DNA of 8,851 nt from Balneolaceae bacterium (GCA_007134665.1 SLKH01000046.1:1-8851); one strand, 5' to 3'; counted from the first letter of the stretch, positions 1-6,892 are shown. Translations and numbers: made by a program. Notes: a model not told the origin generated them from the sequence alone.

Positions 1-1150
1 GCACTTCGTGATATGTAACTGTTGACCCTGCATTGCCCAGGGCTGAGTTCATTGCAGCAACCGCAGCATGAACAGCCGGATTGTGAGCATCACCGGCAGT
101 AACAACAGATGAGCCCCTGCTTTGCAGTAATTCATCAGCCAGATTTGAGACCCATTCATGATTAGAAAATTCGTTTGACAGGCCGTTAAATGCCTCAAGG
201 CCTGTAACCGATCCAGATAACCGGGCAGCGAGTGCAAAAGTAAAAGCAGGAATTTCAGATGCTTTCAGCCTCAGTCGGTTATCTGCATAGGATCCTGTAT
301 TGGTAAATGTACTTTCAACGCTGTAAATTCTTGATAATGTATCGTTTGTGCTTCGTACTCTTCGGCGGTCAGTCAGTTTTCGGGCATTTTCCACACTGTT
401 TTTATGCCCGTATGGATTCATGAAATCACTATCAAGTGAAACGACTACATCCGCTCTGTCAAAATGGTTAACAGTCCTCAGGCGATTACCGAAAGCCATT
501 CGTGTACCTTCAAGCAGGTTTTCTTCTCCAAAAGCTTCGTAGGTAACCCAGCTTGAGTTACTGAATTCATTTTCTGCTCTATGTTTTAATCTCTGAAGGG
601 TGGGAGAAGAGTTGCTTTCACTTATAAAAGCTATGCGACGGTCGCTGTTGGCAAAATGGCTTGCAGCAAATGAAATAAAATCATCTTTTTCTGCTCGTTC
701 TCCGTTGTTTCGAATAAATCGCGATCTGTCCGGGTCGTACATACTGATAATGCCGGCCTGGTCGTAGATGCTGGTTCTACCACTGCTGCCCGGGTGAGAT
801 TCGTTTCCTTCAATTTTTGAAGGTCGTCCTTCATTATTCTTGACGACCAGCCCGTTCAGGGAATCCTGGAAAGGATTTGCAGTAGCATAGTACATCGGAT
901 GGCCGACAACCATGTTTTCCGGCATTTCGCTAAATGGTACAATTTTTTGTACCGGACGCCGGCATGCTGCAAAACCAGCCAGTGCAATAGATGCACCCAT
1001 TACCCGGAGGAAACTTTTGCGAGATACCTGGTCAGTCATTTCTGTGGCATTCTCGGGAAATTCGCGTTCTGCGAACTTTTTATACTCTTCGTTCCTGGCA
1101 AGCTCGTTAAGGCTCTTCCAGTAGCTGTTTTGTTTGAGTTTATCGCTCAT
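1..1150 (-). CDS. actB: Alternative Complex III subunit ActB, N-terminal part (Tat-variant molybdopterin-oxidoreductase-like protein)
   Basis: Large periplasm-facing subunit of Alternative Complex III, which passes electrons from quinol to cytochrome c or directly to a haem-copper oxidase. The frame is open from the ATG at 1150 to the window edge, giving 383 residues of a protein normally around 1000, so the molybdopterin-like domain is incomplete and the C-terminal iron-sulfur domain is outside. Visible features are the family's N-terminal extension with YWKSLNEL (residues 10-17), a Tat-like motif SRKSFLRV (43-50) with Lys in place of the second Arg, a hydrophobic stretch, and a lipobox-like LAGFAAC ending at Cys63, the likely lipid attachment site. 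No other cysteine occurs in the visible part, which fits a domain that has lost its own Fe-S centre. An in-frame TGA two codons upstream makes ATG 1150 the first possible Met. No Shine-Dalgarno is evident. It follows actA by 103 bp on the same strand. Confidence 0.93.
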   Translation of the reverse strand, partial: MSDKLKQNSYWKSLNELARNEEYKKFAEREFPENATEMTDQVSRKSFLRVMGASIALAGFAACRRPVQKIVPFSEMPENMVVGHPMYYATANPFQDSLNGLVVKNNEGRPSKIEGNESHPGSSGRTSIYDQAGIISMYDPDRSRFIRNNGERAEKDDFISFAASHFANSDRRIAFISESNSSPTLQRLKHRAENEFSNSSWVTYEAFGEENLLEGTRMAFGNRLRTVNHFDRADVVVSLDSDFMNPYGHKNSVENARKLTDRRRVRSTNDTLSRIYSVESTFTNTGSYADNRLRLKASEIPAFTFALAARLSGSVTGLEAFNGLSNEFSNHEWVSNLADELLQSRGSSVVTAGDAHNPAVHAAVAAMNSALGNAGSTVTYHEV

Positions 1151-1253
1151 TCGTCAATAAGACTTTGATTCAAAATCATGTAAGCAGTATTCACCCGCTA
1201 TTCGAGACTTACGTTTAACAAAAAACTTTATACATCAGTAAATATTAAATCAA

Positions 1254-1898
1254 TCAGTAATGACAGCTCTGACAATAGAGCGGTGCATTAATATTATGCC
1301 TGGAAACAAGTTCACGTCCAATTTCCAATTGATTTTCAACACGATACCCCATCGTCGTCACTTCTTCCACTGGCCTGACATGTTGTTCTGGTTCCCTGTG
1401 GCAATCCAGACACCAGCTCATACTTAAAGGTTCTGCCTGGAAAACAACATCCATTCTGTCAACCCTTCCATGACAGGATTCACAGCCAACTCCGACATTT
1501 ACATGAACACTGTGATTGAAATAAGCATAATCCGGAAGGTTATGTACTTTTATCCATTCAATTGGCATACCGTTATCCCAGCTTTCCCGAACAGGTTCCA
1601 GTGCTTCACTATCAGTCGCGATTTGTCCGTGACAATTCATACAGGTTTCGGTAGCAGGAATATTGGCATATCTGGAATCGAATACAGAAGTGTGACAATA
1701 CTGACAATCCAGGCCAATTTCACTCACATGGAGTTTATGGCTGAAGGGGACAGGCTGTTCCGGTGCATAGCCTACATGGGTAAACTCTGGCGAGAAAAAA
1801 TACCAGACACCAAATACAACCCCGTTTAATAATATAATTACACCGATAAGCAGCCGCTTGGGTATATCATCAACCCACTTAGGAAAAACTTGAGCCAT
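1254..1898 (-). CDS. actA: Alternative Complex III pentahaem cytochrome c subunit ActA
   Basis: Membrane-anchored multihaem cytochrome c that forms the haem wire of Alternative Complex III at the periplasmic side of the inner membrane. The 214-residue product has one N-terminal transmembrane helix (about residues 15-35), probably an uncleaved signal anchor, and exactly five CXXCH haem c sites at residues 65-69, 86-90, 139-143, 163-167 and 209-213. Extra histidines in FSHKLH (52-57) and FNHSVH (127-132) are candidates for distal haem ligands. Pentahaem content, length, the anchor and the position directly upstream of actB all agree with ActA rather than a generic cytochrome c7 or NapC/NrfH protein. 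The last haem site lies two residues from the C terminus, so the gene is not truncated. The start is ATG 1898 and no ribosome binding site is evident. It is the first visible gene of an act operon reading leftward out of the window. Confidence 0.95.
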   Translation of the reverse strand: MAQVFPKWVDDIPKRLLIGVIILLNGVVFGVWYFFSPEFTHVGYAPEQPVPFSHKLHVSEIGLDCQYCHTSVFDSRYANIPATETCMNCHGQIATDSEALEPVRESWDNGMPIEWIKVHNLPDYAYFNHSVHVNVGVGCESCHGRVDRMDVVFQAEPLSMSWCLDCHREPEQHVRPVEEVTTMGYRVENQLEIGRELVSRHNINAPLYCQSCHY

Positions 1899-2021
1899 AG
1901 ATTTAGTTAGATCATTAAATGTTGTACCGGATTGCGGTAATCCCGGATATCAAACCGGAATGAAAGTACCGAAAATCTAATTATCAACATACCAAAACCG
2001 CATCCCTTCAAATATTTAAAA

Positions 2022-2050
2022 TGATTCTAAACAAAGAGGTATTAGAATCA
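2022..2050. repeat. Perfect 9-bp inverted repeat, possible operator
   Basis: TGATTCTAA at 2022-2030 and its exact reverse complement TTAGAATCA at 2042-2050 are separated by 11 bases. Eight bases of the right arm (TAGAATCA) recur at 2133-2140. The centre is about 138 bp upstream of the actA start, a plausible place for a regulator to bind. It could instead be a small hairpin in a leader transcript. No regulator is identified. Confidence 0.45.
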
Positions 2051-2283
2051 GTCAGAATGCGGTCATCAATCAGGAACCAAGATAAAACAGAATTTGGATA
2101 ATTTCCCAAGAATCCGATCAAATACTATTTCATAGAATCAGGGTTAGAAAGTGCATTATAAAGAGTGGATACAAATTCACCCGAAAGTACTGAAACCTAA
2201 GATTTTATTGCGTGAAGCCGGTTTAATATAAAAGTTATGGAAATATACAGAACAGTGTTCCGGCTGATGCAAATCATAATGTT

Positions 2284-2319
2284 TTTGAAAAAAGTTAAGT
2301 TGATTTGTGCTATTTTTTG
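2284..2319 (+). promoter_or_regulatory. Weak candidate promoter for the DUF420 gene
   Basis: TTTG at 2284-2287 and TATTTTTTG at 2311-2319 resemble the Bacteroidota TTTG / TAnnTTTG elements, but with one extra base in the -7 box and a spacer a few bases too long. If it is used, transcription would begin near 2325, downstream of the GTG at 2307, which favours translation from ATG 2355. This rests on pattern matching only. Confidence 0.25.
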
Positions 2320-2354
2320 CGCACGCAAATTCAGCTAAAAATTTACCCCTCCCT

Positions 2355-2924
2355 ATGAGTGAAAATATACATGAACAACTAACAGTTGATCTTATCAAGG
2401 AGATCAGCCTGCCCAAAGCGCTTGGAATGATCGTATTGATCAGTATACTTGCATTTTTGTTTTTAATCTGGCTAATCTATTTTCGTGAGACTGCGGAAAC
2501 TACGGCGGAATGGGTAGGCCATCTGCCCGCCCTGAATGCCCTGCTCAATAGTGTCAGTACAGTACTGATATTAACGGGCTATGCTGCCATTCGGAAAAAG
2601 TTGTATGTCCGGCATATGAAGTTAATGCTCACTGCTTTTATAACTTCCTCGCTATTCCTGATCAGCTATCTTGTATATCACAACTTTGTGGGACATACTC
2701 CATTTCCCGGGGAAGGTATTATTCGGCCGGTCTACTTTTTTATCCTCATTACACACATCATTTTGTCTGCTTTTGTTGTGCCACTTGTGTTGACCAGTTT
2801 TTATTTTGCGTATGCGGGTAAATTTGCTAAACACAGGAAAGTGTCGAAATGGACTTTCCCGATTTGGCTTTATGTTTCGGTAACAGGGGTGTTGATCTTT
2901 TTTATCTTAAATGCCTATGTATAG
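2355..2924 (+). CDS. DUF420 (YozB-like) integral membrane protein, probably linked to terminal oxidase
   Basis: A 189-residue inner-membrane protein with five predicted helices at about residues 24-43, 60-79, 89-109, 125-153 and 168-187. Histidines at H56, H87, H109, H114 and H134 lie in or near the helices, as in DUF420 proteins, where they are candidate metal or haem ligands. The molecular role is not well settled. Relatives sit near cytochrome oxidase and SCO genes, and one from staphylococci has been implicated in aa3-type oxidase maturation (from memory, not checked). Placement back to back with actAB agrees with a job in assembling the respiratory chain. I chose ATG 2355 over an in-frame GTG at 2307 because the 16 extra residues are not needed for the first helix and the GTG falls within a possible promoter. 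The longer form cannot be excluded. Confidence 0.85.
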   Translation: MSENIHEQLTVDLIKEISLPKALGMIVLISILAFLFLIWLIYFRETAETTAEWVGHLPALNALLNSVSTVLILTGYAAIRKKLYVRHMKLMLTAFITSSLFLISYLVYHNFVGHTPFPGEGIIRPVYFFILITHIILSAFVVPLVLTSFYFAYAGKFAKHRKVSKWTFPIWLYVSVTGVLIFFILNAYV

Positions 2925-2960
2925 CTTGCCGGAAATATCAGTGGAATCTGTTTGATCAAC

Positions 2961-2981
2961 AGGCGGGTGAAGTTTCCGCCT
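2961..2981. terminator. Possible terminator hairpin between convergent genes
   Basis: AGGCGG at 2961-2966 pairs with CCGCCT at 2976-2981 around a 9-base loop, in the 106-bp gap after the DUF420 stop and before the end of the UPF0173 gene. A T-run occurs only about 20 bases further on the plus strand (near 3003-3010) and is absent on the minus strand, so it is not a textbook intrinsic terminator. Confidence 0.33.
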
Positions 2982-3030
2982 AACACGCATTCAAATAATT
3001 ATTATTTTTTAGCCAAAGACCTATTCGGAC

Positions 3031-3735
3031 TTATCCGAAGATTTCTTCACCTGGCTTGGCAATCACTACTTCAGTTTCGCAAAAATCTTCGGTGAAATCT
3101 TTAAATTCTTCCGGTTTGCCGGTCAATACCGGAAATGTTCCGTAATGAATCGGCAGTGCAATTTCTGCATTAATAAGTTCACAGCAGAGTGCAGCTTCTT
3201 TCGGCCCCATTGTGTAGTAATCGCCCATTGGTACTGCAATAACATCGGGCTCATAAAGTTCACCGTAGAGTTCAAGATCCCCGAAAATATTAGTATCCCC
3301 GAGATGATAGAAAACGATATCGTCATCAAAAGTTAATACGAGTCCGCCGGCTTCACCTGCATATTCTCCACCGAAAGATGAACTGTGGTTAGCAGATACA
3401 AGAGTAACTGTAAAGTCATCGAATGATACCGAACCACCCTTATTGAATTCAACCCGCTGATCTTCTTTCAGGCCGTGTTTCTTTAAGAGATAAGATAACT
3501 CCACCTGTGCAACAACAGTGCAACCTGTTTGCCCGGCGATATCAAGCGTATCGCCAACATGGTCTTCATGGCCGTGAGTCAGCAATATATAATCGGCTTT
3601 GTCCGGATTCTTGAATTCATCTGGTGTTTTGGGATTTTGACTCAGGAATGGATCAATAAAAATAACTTTACCGGAAGGGCTGATTAATTTAAAAGCAGAA
3701 TGTCCTAACCACCAGGCTTTTACATTGGTATTCAT
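3031..3735 (-). CDS. UPF0173 metal-dependent hydrolase (metallo-beta-lactamase fold)
   Basis: A 234-residue cytoplasmic protein of the metallo-beta-lactamase superfamily, in the compact UPF0173 / UlaG-like branch. Its length is normal for the family. Metal ligands are visible as HGHEDH (H54, H56, D58, H59), H117 in SANHSS, D147 in HLGDTN and H197 in PIHYGTF. This is a full set for a dinuclear site, so the enzyme should be active. There is no signal peptide or membrane segment. The physiological substrate of UPF0173 proteins is unknown to me. The fold suggests hydrolysis of a phosphodiester, lactone or similar bond, but nothing here chooses among them. The start is ATG 3735, preceded by an A/T-rich stretch without a Shine-Dalgarno. 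It is transcribed away from the yciO-pfkA pair and is apparently monocistronic. Confidence 0.92.
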   Translation of the reverse strand: MNTNVKAWWLGHSAFKLISPSGKVIFIDPFLSQNPKTPDEFKNPDKADYILLTHGHEDHVGDTLDIAGQTGCTVVAQVELSYLLKKHGLKEDQRVEFNKGGSVSFDDFTVTLVSANHSSSFGGEYAGEAGGLVLTFDDDIVFYHLGDTNIFGDLELYGELYEPDVIAVPMGDYYTMGPKEAALCCELINAEIALPIHYGTFPVLTGKPEEFKDFTEDFCETEVVIAKPGEEIFG

Positions 3736-3894
3736 ATGATGTTCAGTTTATTATTAATGTTGTTTTTTGTTATGATACCTCTTCAGGAGTTCCAACAAAA
3801 AATAATTGTTTCACATTTCATCGATTGACAGGAACACTTAATGAGTATGGCCAATACATATTGAAAAAGATTTAAACTATTTTCAAACATTCTT

Positions 3895-3916
3895 TGTAGA
3901 GGTAATATTATCTACA
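3895..3916. repeat. Short dyad in the UPF0173 / yciO divergent region
   Basis: TGTAGA at 3895-3900 and TCTACA at 3911-3916 form an inverted repeat whose 10-base interior contains the self-complementary octamer TAATATTA (3903-3910). It lies 80-100 bp upstream of the yciO start within a 260-bp divergent gap. It could be an operator or chance in A/T-rich DNA. Confidence 0.28.
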
Positions 3917-3984
3917 TTACAGACGCACAGGTTGAGGATTCAATAATTCAGGTCAATACGAAAATAATCGATTAACTTAATTTT

Positions 3985-3990
3985 AGGAGG
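3985..3990 (+). promoter_or_regulatory. Strong Shine-Dalgarno site of the yciO gene
   Basis: AGGAGG sits five bases ahead of ATG 3996 and fixes that start. It is the only perfect Shine-Dalgarno noticed ahead of a gene in this window. The other starts have A/T-rich leaders, as is usual in Bacteroidota-like bacteria. Confidence 0.8.
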
Positions 3991-3995
3991 TATTT

Positions 3996-4673
3996 ATGGC
4001 AGAGCGTGTTAAACTTCACCCCGTCACCCCACATCAAAAGAGAATTTTTGAACTTGTTGATTTGCTCAGAGATAATTCAGTTTTCCTGCTTCCAACAGAT
4101 TCACAATATGCCTTAGCATGCGATTACCAAAATAAGAAAGGAATTGAACGAATCCGCAAAATAAGAAATCTTGATCAAAAGGATCATCTGACAGTGATGT
4201 GCCATAGTTTGCAGCATGTTTCTACCTTTGCCACATTAAATGACCGAAATTTCAAACTCATCAGGCGCCTGATACCGGGGCCCTTTACCTTTATTTTACC
4301 GGCTACCAGGGAAGTACCCAGGCTGCTTGTCCATCCCAAAAAAAGGACAGTGGGTATCCGGGTTCCGGATTACCCGATTTGCCTTAATTTGATTCAAACC
4401 CTTAATCGCCCCCTTCTTGCGATAACAGCTAAGTTGGAAGGAAATGAATATGCAGATCCATCCTCGGGCGACAGAGAAATGTTTCTCAGTCGATTTGATC
4501 ACCTGGTGGATGTGATAATTGATAACCAGCAGCCACTGCCGGATACCGAATCAACGATTGTTGACCTGACCGGAGAAGTACCTGAGCTTGTAAGGGAAGG
4601 CCCCGGAATGAGAAAACTGCAGGAAGCAGTTGCCCTGGAAGGCGAGCAACTATTAATACCATCGGAAGTTTAG
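3996..4673 (+). CDS. yciO: YciO-type protein of the Sua5/YrdC/YciO family
   Basis: A 225-residue single-domain cytoplasmic protein of the Sua5/YrdC/YciO fold. Sua5 and YrdC make threonylcarbamoyl-AMP from threonine, bicarbonate and ATP for the t6A37 modification of tRNA. Recognisable blocks are PTDSQYAL (33-40), KIR (55-57), PGPFTFILPAT (94-104), RTVGIRVPD (117-125), STIVDLT (186-192) and VREG (199-202). The Ser in PTDS, the position of KIR and the lack of a Sua5 C-terminal domain put it closer to YciO than to YrdC or Sua5. The SxN motif of true synthases is replaced by T144-A-K146, so synthase activity is doubtful, and the role of YciO proteins is not settled. It starts at ATG 3996 behind a strong ribosome binding site and is followed after 38 bp by the phosphofructokinase gene, probably as one transcript. 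Confidence 0.87.
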   Translation: MAERVKLHPVTPHQKRIFELVDLLRDNSVFLLPTDSQYALACDYQNKKGIERIRKIRNLDQKDHLTVMCHSLQHVSTFATLNDRNFKLIRRLIPGPFTFILPATREVPRLLVHPKKRTVGIRVPDYPICLNLIQTLNRPLLAITAKLEGNEYADPSSGDREMFLSRFDHLVDVIIDNQQPLPDTESTIVDLTGEVPELVREGPGMRKLQEAVALEGEQLLIPSEV

Positions 4674-4711
4674 AAAGATTAGAATGATCACAAAATGAAA
4701 ATGAATATATC

Positions 4712-5800
4712 ATGCGTATAGCTATAAATACCGGCGGGGGAGATGCACCGGGACTGAATGCAGCCATTCGGGCAGCAACGTTAACAGCTTTGAGTAAAGG
4801 CTGGGAGGTTTTTGGCATTCGAAATGGATATGGTTCACTTTATACAGATGATCCATTTATTCCGCTGACTGCATCGATTGTTAAAAGAATTACCATGCAG
4901 GGTGGTACGATTCTCGGTGCTGCCAACAGGGGAAATCCGTTTGAATATCCTTATCAAAAGGAGGATGGTACGTGGGCGGCTGAAGACAGGTCAGACGAAA
5001 TCGTAAAAATGTTTAAGAAGCACAAAATTGATGCGCTTGTAGCGATCGGTGGTGATGGGTCGATGTATATTGCTCATAAACTGGTAAAAAAGGGGATCCA
5101 AATAGTAGGTGTGCCGAAAACCATTGATAATGATATCTATGGATGTGATGTAACTCTTGGGTTTGATACGGCTGTTAGCACAGCAACAGAAGCAATTGAT
5201 AAAATTACAACAACGGCAGAAGCACATCAGCGTGTAATGGTTGTTGAAGTGATGGGGCGCTATGCCGGGTGGATTGCATTACATGCAGGGCTTTCGGCTT
5301 CGGCTGATGTTATTTTAATACCTGAAATACCTTTTATAATTGATGATATCGTAAATAAAATAAAAAGTGTAGAGAGCCGCGGAAAAGAATATGCGATCGT
5401 TGTAGTTGCTGAAGGAGCAACTGAGAAAGATGGGGAGCGTTTTGTCAGGGGTAAAAAAATCGGACAGGCTGAACTGCTTGGAGGAATAGGAGAATTTCTT
5501 GAAAAGAAATTAGGTAAACTGACAGGCAAAGAATCCCGTTCACTGGTGCTGGGCCATCTTCAGCGGGGAGGGATGCCTACCACATACGACCGCTTGATTT
5601 CACTCCGGTTCGGATCCGCTGCGATTCGATGTATCGATGATGGTGATTTCAATAAACTTGTAGTGATGCGGGAAAATCGCATTCAGAGAATTCCAATCTC
5701 TGAAGTCGCTGAAAAAGTTAAAAAAGTGCAAACTGACAGTGACACTGTGATCACTGCCAGAGATATCGGGGTCAGTTTTGGTAATGAGAGTGAACGTTAA
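4712..5800 (+). CDS. pfkA: 6-phosphofructokinase, PfkA family, mixed-signature (group III-like)
   Basis: Phosphorylates fructose 6-phosphate to fructose 1,6-bisphosphate in glycolysis, in the cytoplasm. The 362-residue protein has the nucleotide/phosphate-binding GGGDAPGLN (8-16), GGDGS (113-117), the catalytic loop PKTIDND (135-141) with the presumed base D139, MGRYAGW (181-187), PEIPF (204-208) and GHLQRGG (281-287). Gly116 matches the residue typical of ATP-using enzymes (G104 in E. coli), while Lys136 matches the Lys of pyrophosphate-using enzymes (G124 in E. coli). This pairing is known in group III ATP-dependent enzymes, so ATP is the likelier donor, but it needs assay. ATG 4712 is the only sensible start, because an in-frame TGA lies at 4685-4687. 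There is no clear ribosome binding site. It lies 38 bp after yciO on the same strand and converges with mtnA. Confidence 0.94.
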   Translation: MRIAINTGGGDAPGLNAAIRAATLTALSKGWEVFGIRNGYGSLYTDDPFIPLTASIVKRITMQGGTILGAANRGNPFEYPYQKEDGTWAAEDRSDEIVKMFKKHKIDALVAIGGDGSMYIAHKLVKKGIQIVGVPKTIDNDIYGCDVTLGFDTAVSTATEAIDKITTTAEAHQRVMVVEVMGRYAGWIALHAGLSASADVILIPEIPFIIDDIVNKIKSVESRGKEYAIVVVAEGATEKDGERFVRGKKIGQAELLGGIGEFLEKKLGKLTGKESRSLVLGHLQRGGMPTTYDRLISLRFGSAAIRCIDDGDFNKLVVMRENRIQRIPISEVAEKVKKVQTDSDTVITARDIGVSFGNESER

Positions 5801-5815
5801 AGCATAAATTGAAAG

Positions 5816-6892
5816 TCACTTCTTCATACTGACTTCACGACTTGAAAAATTTCCCAGGTTTTTTTTGTAATCAGGGCGGATCAGCCCGTTGTCTGTGATA
5901 AACCCGGTAATCAGATGTTGTGGTGTTACATCAAATGCCGGATTGTAGACCTCAATCTTTGCAGGTGCAATTTCTTTACTGCCGATTTTTGTCACTTCAG
6001 CGGTATCCCTTTCTTCTATGGGGATGGCCTCACCGTTTTCGATGGATAAATCGATTGTTGAATACGGTGCTGCTACATAAAATGGGATATCATGTGCGTT
6101 TGCAAGCACTGCAAGATTGTAGGTGCCGATTTTGTTCGCTGTATCACCATTTGCAGCAATACGGTCGGCTCCGACAATAACCAGATCGACTAATCCCTGT
6201 TGCATGAGGAATCCGGCAGTGCTGTCGGTAATCAGTTTAAATGGAATCTCTTCCTTTTTTAATTCCCATGCAGTTAAGCGTGCACCTTGCAACAGCGGGC
6301 GTGTCTCATCAACCCAAACCGTCTTAACCTTGTTTTCCCGGTGTGCATGCCAAATTACAGAAAAGGCTGTTCCAAATTTGGAAGTGGCCAGTGCACCAGT
6401 GTTACAGTGAGTGAGTATATGAGCTTCGTCTGGTACAATTTCCAATCCGTTTTCACCAATTGATTTACAAAGCCGTTCATCTTCATCATGAATGGTTTGC
6501 GCCGTTTGAAGAATTATATCTTTAAGTTCACTTATCTCTTTTTCTTTGTGTGCCTGAATGGTAGTCATAATTCGGTTCAATGCCCATTGCAAATTAACAG
6601 CTGTAGGCCTTGATGATTCCAGGTATTCTTTCAGGCGTTCAATTTCAAGATAAAAACTTTCAAAACCGCTCTCACGGATATCACGGGCACCCAGGTAAAG
6701 ACCGTAAGCTGCCGCAATGCCAATAGCAGGGGCACCCCTGACTTTCATGTTTTTTATTGCTTCCCAAACCTGTCCGGTTGTATTCAGATTGGTATAAATT
6801 TCCCTTGAAGGAAGAAATGTCTGATCGATGACCCGTAAATGGTCATCTTCCCAGGTAATGGAATGAAACCCGTTGTCGTTACTTTTAGCCAT
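5816..6892 (-). CDS. mtnA: S-methyl-5-thioribose-1-phosphate isomerase
   Basis: Converts 5-methylthioribose 1-phosphate (an aldose) to 5-methylthioribulose 1-phosphate in the methionine salvage pathway, which recycles methylthioadenosine. It is cytoplasmic. At 358 residues it is a full-length member of the aIF-2B/MtnA family. Diagnostic blocks are VRGAPAIG (51-58), THCNTGALAT (161-170) with the likely catalytic C163, GADRIAANGDTANKIGTY (241-258) with the likely catalytic D243, and NPAFDVTP (317-324). These separate it from translation factor 2B subunits and ribose-1,5-bisphosphate isomerases, although some MtnA-like proteins act on other aldose 1-phosphates. No other methionine-salvage gene lies in the window. 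The start is ATG 6892 and a candidate promoter lies about 35 bp upstream. The 3' end is 15 bp from the pfkA stop. Confidence 0.95.
   Translation of the reverse strand: MAKSNDNGFHSITWEDDHLRVIDQTFLPSREIYTNLNTTGQVWEAIKNMKVRGAPAIGIAAAYGLYLGARDIRESGFESFYLEIERLKEYLESSRPTAVNLQWALNRIMTTIQAHKEKEISELKDIILQTAQTIHDEDERLCKSIGENGLEIVPDEAHILTHCNTGALATSKFGTAFSVIWHAHRENKVKTVWVDETRPLLQGARLTAWELKKEEIPFKLITDSTAGFLMQQGLVDLVIVGADRIAANGDTANKIGTYNLAVLANAHDIPFYVAAPYSTIDLSIENGEAIPIEERDTAEVTKIGSKEIAPAKIEVYNPAFDVTPQHLITGFITDNGLIRPDYKKNLGNFSSREVSMKK

Larger units (their letters stand above)
1899..2354. other. Divergent intergenic region between actA and the DUF420 gene
   Basis: About 456 bp with no convincing gene. It must hold the promoters of both the leftward act operon and the rightward DUF420 gene. 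Repeated elements seen are a 9-bp inverted repeat at 2022-2050 with another half-site copy at 2133-2140, a direct repeat of GAAAGTACYGAAA at 1962-1974 and 2183-2195 (12 of 13 bases shared), and an 11-bp palindrome GAACAGTGTTC at 2250-2260. I could not find a good TAnnTTTG-type promoter for actA. Confidence 0.6.

Noticed and set aside
631..834. Short minus-strand open frames within actB (also at 49-237)
   Set aside because: They are out of frame with the continuous 383-residue ActB reading frame, which runs through both places and off the window edge.
899..1168. Plus-strand open frames over the start of actB
   Set aside because: The opposite strand reads a clear ActB N terminus with its YWKSLNEL and signal motifs, so these frames are shadows.
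1470..1829. A 119-codon open frame on the plus strand inside actA
   Set aside because: It lies wholly antisense to a well-supported pentahaem cytochrome gene, has no family features and no ribosome binding site.
2307..2354. GTG start giving a 16-residue longer DUF420 protein
   Set aside because: The extension adds no family feature and overlaps a possible promoter. ATG 2355 gives the usual protein length.
2177..2416. A 79-codon minus-strand open frame across the act/DUF420 spacer
   Set aside because: It overlaps the start of the DUF420 gene, has low-complexity composition and shows no recognisable domain.
3825..3853. TTGACA at 3825-3830 as a -35 box for yciO
   Set aside because: No acceptable -10 hexamer follows at 16-18 bp, and the leader to ATG 3996 would be long.
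4486..4818. A 110-codon minus-strand open frame across the yciO-pfkA junction
   Set aside because: It is antisense to conserved coding sequence of both genes and resembles no known family.
5737..5756. CAGTGA / TCACTG dyad near the 3' end of pfkA
   Set aside because: It is within the coding sequence, has no T-run after it on either strand and ends over 40 bp before the stop codon, so it is unlikely to be the terminator.
6123..6410. Plus-strand open frames within mtnA (also 5920-6180)
   Set aside because: Both are antisense to the conserved MtnA active-site region and lack any independent support.
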